DNA of 64,000 nt from Piper betle (Eukaryota; Streptophyta; Magnoliopsida; Piperales; Piperaceae). The position numbers were made by a program, and so were the translations under genes. The notes below the pieces were generated by a model. The model was given only the letters and a program-made list of their open reading frames with translations. It was not told where the DNA came from and did no database searches. The first letter of the stretch is position 1, and each line of letters starts with the position of its first letter. Shown here piece after piece: positions 21,900 through 31,700 of this stretch. The stretch is taken from positions 1 to 64,000 of the forward strand of contig JAURVB010007405.1 of assembly GCA_033002965.1 (NCBI GenBank), given 5' to 3'.

Positions 21900-23825
21900 G
21901 TCAAGCCGTCTACCATATTAGTTTAATGAACGTTTAATCAACAGTTAATAAAAAAATTGTTTAAAAAATCTTTATCTTATTTTATCTCCATTTTTTAATT
22001 TGATATTTTGAATTATTAGTGGGTGATGACATTGTTACGTGATGCTTATGCATGTCATAAAGACTACGTCTTGTCTATAGAGGGTCTGGTTTATCTACAA
22101 TGTGGCGATTTAAGACATTGTTTGGGGTAAAACAATTAGTGTAAGCTTATAGTGTAGACCATATGGATATTCTCAAGTGCATACTATAGATTATTGCTAA
22201 CCTCAAGTTATTTGTGGGCTACATTAATGTGCTTTTTCAATTTGCTAACCTCAAGTAAATTTTTGACAGTGCTTTTTAAATGTTTCAAAAGTGTGTTGCA
22301 TGCATTTTGGGATAAAAAAGTATTGTATATGCAAATTATTAATGTGCCTACAAATAACTTTTTCAATTTATATGCTTAGGAGTCAAATGTGGAGAATACA
22401 AGTGCATACTATAGATTATTGCTAACCTCTTGCTAATCGGGTTATTCTTCTGATCCATTATAAAGAGCATTTTTTAGTATATAGGTCACTTTAAATGTGT
22501 GGATGGGTTCAATATGATCTGTACCGACCGTGGGACGCACACCTCATTAAACGTGTGTGGAAACCTTTGTAGCTGGACAAGGATAGCAGGTTTTGGCTCC
22601 TGCCCACTCCCTGTGGAGATGCCAGCCATCCCCACCAGTGATCCTCCCAGAAGAATCAATAATGGGGATGAATCACCAGGTACGCCTCTTTTTTATTATG
22701 TTTTTTGAACGATGAACGTGGAAACCTTTGTTGTGGATGAGGCTCCCTCGTCTACTTACCTACATGATGATGAAATCATTGTTCCCATCTTTTGGGATTA
22801 ATCTTTAGCTATAATTATTTAGGGAAAAAATTACAGACAATTTATTTGGAAGAGACGAGAATCCTAAAATTCATTGGAGCATCTTGAACTTAATGATATT
22901 ATTCTGTCTCCTAACATTCGTTTTGATGCTACTGATCTTAGTGGCCTCGGAAATCAAGTTCCTACTCTCCAATTTTTTTAAAAAAATGTGGAAACCCTTT
23001 GGTATGATGTTAATAATTGTTACCGCTTGCCACTTGCACAGGAGAAAGAGTGCCACAAATTAATGAAAAGGTATTACTAACTTCTCATATTTCTTCACCA
23101 AACTTAATATTATCACTCATTGAAGTCTGAAATTTGTAATTCGCGCCTTGTTTATGGAAAACATATTTGGCGAGATAATAATCTTACTGCTTATTTGCAC
23201 TATATTTATCAATTATAGTAAATACCCAATATTAGAATATGCTATTCGATTTTTATTATCTACTATTGCACAGTACAATGCGGTAGGCAGTATGCCCAAT
23301 TGGAAGGACACAAAGTTTGGATCAAGTGTTCAATTGGGCCGAAGTTTGTACCAATCAATGAACCTATTGTCACCTCCAAAAGCCCACATTGATGTGTAGG
23401 ATGTGCTAAAAGAACAAACCAACCTTGGTTACTCAGTTCACACCCTAAACTAAGTTTCTAAAAAAGATCAGATGAGTGGCGAAATTTAAGTTACCATTGA
23501 TTTTTTTTTAAAAACGTCAATACTCAATTAAAGCACTAGCTGACGGTACGATTGAAATTCACTGTTTTTTTAATTAAACACACCATTTTATAATTCATGC
23601 TAAACAAGTGACTTCAAGGCAAAACAAGCAGTTCACGTAACTTAGATGAAGACACTTCAAACCCATGCACAACGTGTCCATCGACCATCGCCGTCCAATA
23701 GTGCACCTTACATAATAAATGTGCCTATTAGACTCTTAACGAACACGGTCATGGGCCGACCAGCGGATTAACGGTGTCATGGCCACCCCAACGGGCCCGG
23801 CTAAGGACTTAATTATATTTACTGA
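21900..23825. other. Intergenic with a repeat pair and a decayed coding fragment
   Basis: A 31-bp exact direct repeat (22174-22204 and 22399-22429) lies in AT-rich DNA. On the plus strand, about 22860-23065 reads like decayed protein-coding sequence (text such as ELNDIILSPNIRFDATDL, then LPLAQEKECHKLMK) in shifting frame; the family is not recognised. The remainder shows nothing. Confidence 0.4.
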
Positions 23826-24257
23826 CTAAGCACAAGTTATTCCGGCAATTCTGCAGGTAAATTTTTCCGGCATCGTCTTCCTCACCGTCAAATTGAATTC
23901 AGGCAATGCCGACGAGAAGTCCCCTCCTTGCTCCCAGATCCCTGGGATAGTGGGCTGTATACCCCCTGCCACATGACTGTGGTGCATAAAATGGTGCACA
24001 TCCAGAGTCGGCTGTTCCCCTCTAGACGCCGAAACCAAGATGCAAAACAGTGATCGGAGAATCCGATGGAACGACCGGGAGATCCGACGGGGAGAAGGCC
24101 GTCTGGCTGTCGTGGTGGGAGGGGGAGGTAGTGGTGGTGTTGTGATCTGTGAACCAATGGCCGAGTCTAGGTTGAGCTTGACGGACTTGAGCTCAAACGA
24201 GTCATAGAAGGAGCTGTTACAGTCCCACACACACGTCCCTTTGTTCTCCATCTCCAT
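23826..24257 (-). CDS. Small uncharacterised plant protein with SFYDSFEL motif
   Basis: An intronless frame of 143 residues from ATG at 24257 (a second ATG follows two codons later). The N-terminal part has VWDCNSSFYDSFELKS followed by an LDSAIGS segment, then a Pro run and a basic Arg/Ser-rich stretch. This resembles a poorly characterised family of small plant proteins that share W-D-C-x-S-x-YDSFEL and an L-D-S-A-I helix followed by a basic tail. No signal peptide or membrane span. The C-terminal third (after about residue 85) is less family-like and may be altered. An upstream open stretch begins at a TTG (24299) and is not a likely start. Function unknown. Confidence 0.5.
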   Translation of the reverse strand: MEMENKGTCVWDCNSSFYDSFELKSVKLNLDSAIGSQITTPPLPPPPTTTARRPSPRRISRSFHRILRSLFCILVSASRGEQPTLDVHHFMHHSHVAGGIQPTIPGIWEQGGDFSSALPEFNLTVRKTMPEKFTCRIAGITCA

Positions 24258-24299
24258 TTTCAAGTCTGGCACATATTTGTATGCCTCTACGTCGCTCAA

Positions 24300-26150
24300 A
24301 TATTTATGCAGCTATATGTTGAACGCACAAAATAAAAAATGGGTACTGTTTTGTATTGTCACAAACGTCTGAGAGCCCATCAATTGACGGATCTCATGCA
24401 AGCATCTAGTCTACGCAGTATCAACGTGTATGCTTGTTTGTGGGTAGCAAGTTGCATGGGTAGAATAGTTGGTATATATAAAGGGCGAAGAGGTTGCATT
24501 TTCACGAGGTAGGCAAAGCATCAACAAAAGGCAGACTTTAAGAAGTCTCGCGTCTCCTACACTATCACCGCACAGTACCGTACGTAGAAGCCGACTTGTT
24601 TTATGTGTACTATAGTAAATAGTTTGCTTTGACGAATCATTGGGGATGGGGACGAAGATACAAGTTTTCATGTCTAACTTGTGATCCTGGTGATAAGTCA
24701 TATGGATGGTTTAGCTACGAACAAGACAATATAACATTACGCGGGAGATTAATTTTCATGATAATAACAAATCTGGGCACTATAATATTAATCAGTAAGT
24801 ATTAATTAATTGATGATGCAAGTGTTATGGCACTTAAGCAAACTGACCCAATAAGGGAAATTGAAGAAGAGGATGAGAGTAGACTCGGAGGACGGCTGAC
24901 AATCTTTTTTTATTTCCTTACTACATGAATGCCACTGGCCCACAGGTTTAAAGTATTTATACCAGGCCCAGCTAAAAATGATCCGGCCAATCACACCTGA
25001 CCACTAACGTCTAAATTTGGTCGTCCGCAACTAGCAGGACCGAATCTGGCGACCGGCGATAGATGAGGAGGGCTAGTTGGCTTACTGTTCATCTTATTAA
25101 AATGTTTTAATCTAGATGTCTTGAGATCGGATGGTCCACATTCAACTAGGCGCGCAAGAAACTTGTTTGTCTCTTGTTCAGTTAATCATTTTCTTTTTTA
25201 TGTCTTGTTCAGATAATCTGGCTACCGGCGATAGTATGTGCTGCTGTGTTTGTGTTATACGAGGTAAAATAAAAATTAAAGTAAGGATATAATAGAATTT
25301 AAAGTAAGGATCTTTAACATACGTTTAAAATCTATATTTCACCATAGCCTTTGATTTGGACTTTACCTTTAGGCAATTTTAACGTTTTTGTCCTTAATAA
25401 TGTTTTGTAATCTTTCAATTCTTTGTTCTAATTGAAAGGATTCAAGACATTTGTTATGCAATGGACCTTGTCGTTGTTGATCTGATAATCTGTCAATATT
25501 TCTCAATAACTCTCCTCTCTCTTTTATCCTTCCCCTATCAATGTTCTTTAAAATATTTCTTCTTTACAGTGGGGTGAGAAAACAAAGAAAGATCCTAACT
25601 TTTGTCTTTAAAAGAAAAATAAAACTTGCTCTCAAATCCACTGACCAATGAATCAATTAGCACCTCTCTTATCAGTCCCATGTCTATACTACCTATCCCT
25701 TATCACTCCTACGAATATATTACTCATATTCTCAACCATATTTAACTTGGCTGAACAGGAGCACTCATTCCCTGGAATATAAAACGGGAGTGGCTGTACC
25801 GGAGCAACATTCCCTCGAATATAAAACGGGAGAGAAAGTTGGGGAAAGGGAAATGTCTTTACTTCCTGAGGTAATTTTATAATAAAAATTTAATTTGTTT
25901 CCGACTTAAATTAATATTATAAAATATATATTTTAAAATAAAAATATATAGTAAAATATTATTAAAAAAATAATCAAATTTTAACTCAAATAACATAGTC
26001 TAAACCTAATAACCCACTCGAAACAAATAAATAATGCGTGCTAACGTAATAAACGATATTAAATTAATTCTGCTATCCACTGTAAATAAATAAATAAATT
26101 TTTAGTATAAAAATAACGCATCCTAATTGGCATATTTTTTAATGATATTT
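24300..26150. other. Intergenic, no gene seen
   Basis: A TATATATAAAG sequence on the plus strand (about 24473-24483) looks promoter-like, but no gene follows. A short near-repeat ending in GAATATAAAACGGGAG occurs twice (about 25757-25790 and 25803-25832). The rest is AT-rich. Confidence 0.5.
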
Positions 26151-26159
26151 TACTGTATT

Positions 26160-27070
26160 TTTTAATATTTTTTGGAATGTATTTTGTAATATTGACTTTA
26201 GTCGGGAGCGAGTTAAAATTTTTATTACAAAACTACCTCTATACTTAAAGACATTTCTTTTCCCAGACCTTCTCCCCTGTTTTGCTAGCTAACGATGCCC
26301 TGGCAAGTGCTATCGCTACCTCGCAACCCGTTAAGTTTTTTATATTTATTTTGGATTGATTTCATAATATCAACTTGAGTAAGAAAAGAGTCAATTTTTT
26401 AATATTTTTTTATATTTATTTTATAATATTGACTCTAGTCAAGAATGATTCAAATTTTTATTACAAAATTACCATGAGTGAATTTTCTTCACCCTCGACC
26501 TCCCCTGTTCTCCCGTATTAAAGATTGCCCCCCCCCCCCAAATTAAGAGTGAATTTTCTTCACCCCCGACCTCCCCCTGTTCTCCCCTACTAATAATTGC
26601 CCCTCCCCCCCCCCCCCCACCCACATCCCCTCCTTTATTTTTGCCATTCAAACTTGACTATCAGTGACCTCACTGCCGCTGTCATCTGCATCATTGCCGA
26701 TCAATGCCGCTATTTCCCCTTCCTTTCCCTTCTTTGTCTTTCCTTTACCTTGTTTACTGCCCATCCTTGCTCTGTTTCGTGGAGCGCTACCGGCCTTTGG
26801 CACATCCAATCTCCTTGATGTTGCTGTCTTGTCATCAACCCTCCTTTGAAGTGGAGGAGTGGGTATGACTAGAGCGGAGGCAACGGCATAGGGAGGAGAA
26901 AGGCCAGGATTGGGCCGATGTGGGAAAGGTCATGGACGGTGAGGAGTAGCTCGGTTGAGCAGGGGGAAGGGGGGAACAACGTAGGACGAGGGGCAATGAC
27001 AGGGAAAGAGGAGAAAGGGAAAGAGGGGGATGTGGGGAGCCATTAGATTAAAAGCCAATGACCCAGGCTG
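26160..27070. mobile_element. Degenerate repeat with GACTCTAGTC module and GC-rich tail
   Basis: About 26160-26480 holds three copies of the GACT(T/C)(T/G)AGTC...TTTTTATTACAAAA(C/T)TACC module also found near 1600-1900, 15100 and 17970. It is followed by a tandemly duplicated segment (about 26477-26545 and 26548-26620) and a G/C-rich stretch to about 27055. No clear terminal repeats were found. It abuts the TA run at 27081. Confidence 0.45.
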
Positions 27071-27074
27071 TACA

Positions 27075-27080
<6 letters not shown>

Positions 27081-27130
<50 letters not shown>
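27081..27130. repeat. (TA)n microsatellite
   Basis: A 50-base TA run on the left side of element M4. Confidence 0.97.
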
Positions 27131-27133
<3 letters not shown>

Positions 27134-27989
27134 CAGCGCTACAGTGCGCTGCCCTATTTTGGCAGCGCATTGGCGCTGCCTCGCGTGGGCCGTTGGATCT
27201 TGATCCGACGGCCCACAATCAAACCACCCACCCACCCTTTTGGACCCGTTTGCCGGCCCGCCAGACCCGCCCGACCCGTCCGATCCGCCCGCCCGCCGCC
27301 CTACCCGCCGCCCGCCCGACGCCCGCCCGACGCCGCCCAACGCCGCCCGACGCCCTGCCCAACGCCCAACGCCCGCCCGCCCGCCGCCCTGCCCAACGCC
27401 CGCAGCCCGCCCGCCGCTCGCCCGACGCCGCCCAACGCCGCCCGATGCCCTGCCCAACGCCGCCCGACGCCCTGCCCAACGCTCGCCCACCCGCCGCCCT
27501 GCCCAACGCCGCCGCCCGCCCGCCGCCTTGCGACCGACCCCCTCTGCCGTGGCTCCCCCGAACAGCACCGCCGCCCGACCCTGCCCACCGCCATGCGGTG
27601 CTGTTCGGGGGAGCCACGGCAGGGGGGGTCGGTCGCAAGGCGGCGGGCGGGCAGCGGCGTTGGGCAAGGCGGCGGGCGGGCGGGCTTGGGCGTCGGGCGG
27701 CGGCGGGCGGGCGTCGGGCAGGGCGTGCGGGCGGCGGCGTTGGGCGTTGGGCAGGGCGTCGGGCGGCGTTGGGCAGGAGTCGGGCGGCGTTGGGCGGCGT
27801 CGGGCGGGCGGCGGGCAGGGCGGCGGGCGGGCGGATCGGACGGGTTGGACGGGTCTGGCGGGCCGGCAAACGGGTCCAGAGGGGGTGGGTGGGTGGTTTG
27901 ATTGTGGGCCGTCGGATCAAGATCCGACGGCCCACGCGAATAAGCTGCCAATGGGCTGCATTTTGATGCAGCCCATGGTAGTATTTTCC
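27131..27989. mobile_element. GC-rich foldback element M4 (near-complete hairpin)
   Basis: The element is one large inverted repeat. The left arm runs 27131-27571 and the right arm 27595-27989, around a loop of about 23 bases. Matching pairs include CCGTGGCTCCCCCGAACAGC near the loop and GGGCCGTTGGATC / GATCCGACGGCCC at each end. Each end carries two small hairpins (outer GCGCTGCC-type or GGGCTGCA-type; inner GGATC..GATCC). It is flanked by TA runs on both sides. GC-rich arms consist of CCCGACGCC-type short repeats. The long frames on both strands (up to about 300 codons) come from this mirrored repeat and are not genes. No transposase. A transcript would fold into a long double-stranded RNA. 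Confidence 0.85.
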
Positions 27990-27990
27990 T

Positions 27991-28706
27991 ATATATATAT
28001 ATATATAAAGGGCAAAAAATATTTTTACTCAAAATTCTAATTAAAATTATTCGATTATAATTATAATGAGGGTCTATATTGACGGTATCCTAAAAAAATT
28101 AACACACCACCCCCATTTTGTATAGACGGCGACTAACCGAATCTACCAGCATATGGCGCTAAGATCTGACCGCATGACAAGATGAGGCTTGGTTGTCCGC
28201 CGCACGGCAAGGGTTGGCCGCTTTGCGGCAGAATTTGGCCACCATCTGGCCTCAGGCGTCAGTCTTTAGTTTTATTTTTTTTAAGACGGATTAAAATTTG
28301 AGGCGTGAAATTTTTCTGCCCTTGTGAACTAAAACAGAGCACAAATTATAGGTCTACAATTCAACTTCTCTAGAAGGTCCAAGGCCCACCTCCCAAACCC
28401 CTAGGATTTCCATGGGGGGGGGGCCACATCAAGGCCCCGTCCTCCACGCTTCGCCTCCTCCTCCCCCTTCCCTTCCTCCTTCCCCCTCCACCACGCAAAG
28501 CCATTCCCTCCCCTTCTCCTCCCTAATTAAAAAGGTGATCCCTTTTCCCTTCTTTTCCTGCTTCGTCTAGTCTCAAAATGATTTCAGATAATGAAGAAGT
28601 AGGCTTTTCCCTCCCCTTCAATTTGATGTTTTTCAATTCTTTAATGGCGGCAAAGTTTTTTTTTTTTGATGCTTTATTTTTTTGGTGGGTGGCTGGGTTT
28701 GTTTAG
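27991..28706. other. Intergenic and MTM1 promoter/leader
   Basis: A TA run (27991-28007) and AT-rich sequence, then (28370-28560) a C/T-rich stretch that likely contains the promoter and 5' leader of the carrier gene. TTTAG directly before the ATG at 28707 could be an intron acceptor. Confidence 0.5.
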
Positions 28707-31700
28707 ATGGTGGACTCGAGGCCGGCGGTGCCGTCTTGGTTGAGCGCGGCGTCGAGGGTGGACTTCGACGGCGTCGGCGTCGGTGCCGGAACAGACGGTG
28801 GCGGCGGGTCGGCGCTGCGGCAGGGGGCGGTCAGTGATCTCGATATGGGGTTCGCGGAGCGGGCCTTCTCGGCGGCTGGGGCGGCGGTGCTCTCCGCCGT
28901 CCTTGTCAATCCTCTTGATGTTGCCAAGGTTTTGTTTTTGTTTTGGTTGCTTTGTGAGCTTTGCCATTTGTTCGAGTTTTCTTTGGATCTGTTTTTGCGA
29001 TTTGGAAGGTGGATGCTTCTTGTAAATTCGCCACATTTTTCTGTTGCCTGATTGATTTGAGGTGTTAGATTATTGAATTTCACTGTGTGTATCCATGTTT
29101 GCAGACGAGGCTTCAAGCCCAAGCGGCAGGAGTGCCATACACGCAGTACAACCACCATATAAGCGCGGAGATGGCGGCTCTTGGGCCACACTCGGTAGCT
29201 TCCTTCGTTTTCATCTTTGTGTTTTACTTTGTCGTAATGGAAAGTTAAATTTTTTTAAAACAGCTCACATATTCGCCCAGAATTGATCATCTTAAGTTAT
29301 GTTTGGATAATATTGTAGCGATTCTAATTGTGTTATAATAGAAAAGGATATTTTTTAATGAGGCAAAAGAGTTATATTTGACTATATTGAAGTAATAGTA
29401 ATGGTTTGCAATGTTTTTAGGCTACATGTGAAAATGATTCATTCAATCGAGCCAGTTTATGACTTGTTTAGGATATTCTGCTAATTTCCGCGAGGCTAGA
29501 TGAAGTAAGGTTCATGGTTTTTATGAGGAAAGTTTTGGACACATTTCATATCCTGGCTTGTTCATTGATTTCACATTATATTTCAGCCTCGTAGACTAAC
29601 AAGTTGTTGTGAAGTACGGGAAGTCCAATAAATTTTTTGGCTGGCGGCTTCAATTCTAGTTTTGGAAAATGAAAATTAAATGACAGTGTTTATTGTGAAT
29701 ATTCTTTTGTGCACTCAGATTTAATGCTGTGTACATTTGTCGTGTCTAATTTCATTTTACTATGTCAAGAGAGCTATTGGAAGGGGAACAATTAGATAGC
29801 AAAAAGCCATTGAAGCTGAGCATCGAATTAGTAGATTTTTACTTCCAAAATATAACTGTTGTATTCAGAATACCTCTTCCTTGCATAGCTTCAAAGGCTT
29901 GGCCTGCTTGCTGTGTGCACGTATATATACTAATACATGATTTGCAATTTTGTAGGCTTTTGTTGTTAGCATACTCAATTTGATGATGCATTGTTAATCA
30001 TCTTTACTTTCTAGCTTTCTATGATGTTTTTGTTATCTCTTAGTTAAATTGGTGATATCTTTTGTAGATATTTCCAGATTTTCGCTGCTCTCCATCATGT
30101 ACCCGCGGGAATATCCTTCGTATTGGACCTTTTTGTCCTCCTGACTGTTTTCGGTATAAGGGAACACTGGATGTTTTCTATAAGATCATTAGACAGGTTA
30201 TATCTCATTCATATTTACATTTTGGAATAGCATAATTTTAGTCTACTTACTGGAAGCAATTAGATCTGAATTAATAAATCTTGAGGAACTATTTGTTGGA
30301 AGTCTGACAAATTTGTCCATGCAGGAAGGAATTGCAAGACTTTGGAGAGGGACGAATGCAGGATTAGCATTAGCTGTGCCAACTGTAAGTTTTCGTTGCT
30401 GTTGCTAGTGACCTAGTTGCTGTCTGCATTTCTGTATGTCTTAAATTTGTACTGTTTTTCAATATAGCTGCAGAAAGGACAATGTTTGATTGGTGCATGA
30501 ATAATATGGATAGATTGTAGTACTGAAAAAAAATATTTTTTTCATGAGATTGGATGGCCTGCCCCCGGGGTAGGAAAATTTCCTGCCTACAAATCAATCT
30601 GAATTATCTGATTACAAGGACGGTCTAAATTAAACCAGACTTAAAAAAAAAAAAACAATTCTCATCATTGCGGGCAGCTAGACCTCATTGCCCACTGGTG
30701 AGTAATGCAAACTGCAAGATAACTTGAGAAGAAAAGACTCACAAAAATTCCTTCTTCTCTATAATCTTACTCAAAGTCACAAAGAAGATGAGTAAGTAGT
30801 AGCACAAAATAAAGATATAGCACACAACAAAGAAAAATTCATATACTCAATAATGATAGATTATGGCAAATAGCTTACAATACTTGTATTTATAGGGAAT
30901 ACATAATAATCCTACTTGGACTAAAAAAATAACTAAGACTCCAACTTGTATAAAAAACAACTAATTATGACTCAAATAAAAATCCAAATAAATATTTACT
31001 CTAAACTATTATAAGATTCAAATATTAGTATAACTAAAATTTTTTATCTTAAACACTTCTAATATAATTAGAAAATATACTAATTAATAAAAATTGAATA
31101 TTGTCTGCCATCAGTCTCCTTTAGTTGAAAAAAACTCATCCTTAAGTTTTGAAAGAAATCAATATGTAAAATTTGTTGAATGAAGACTATATGGAGTGTT
31201 TTTAGCATTATATAATAATGAATTAAACTTGTGTCATCAATCCCCTCTTCAGAAAAAAACCTCGACCTCGAGTTTACAGCTTCATTATCTGACTAATAGT
31301 AAACTCGCATTTAAGAGATAAATTTTCTATCTAATCACTCTAATAATATTGAATCCGAACTTGACAACTCAAATTTTAAATCAGAATCTTCGAGTGATCA
31401 TAAATAACATCTTGATAATATGGATCCTCATAAGGCTTTTCAATCAATAAATCCGATTTGGATAGAACTCTTAGATCTTTAAGCAATGAGGAAGGAGATT
31501 CTTTAAGCTCCTTTGTAATAACCAAATTAATGATTTTCTCTTGTGGCTCTTCAACTATAGTGTCTGTACATTAAGTGTATCAATTTCAAGCGAAATAGGA
31601 TGAGATCAATTGTCTAGCACTCGAGTTCCAACCAATTCTGAAGGATTTTGGATTCTTCTCAGTAGTAGTAGTGTGAAGGGTTGAAAGAGTTTGAGTAGGC

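Noticed and set aside
27058..27966. Open frames of 240-300 codons on both strands in the GC-rich element M4
   Set aside because: The region is a mirrored GC-rich repeat; every frame on either strand is open with the same Pro/Arg/Ala-rich text, so these are composition artefacts.
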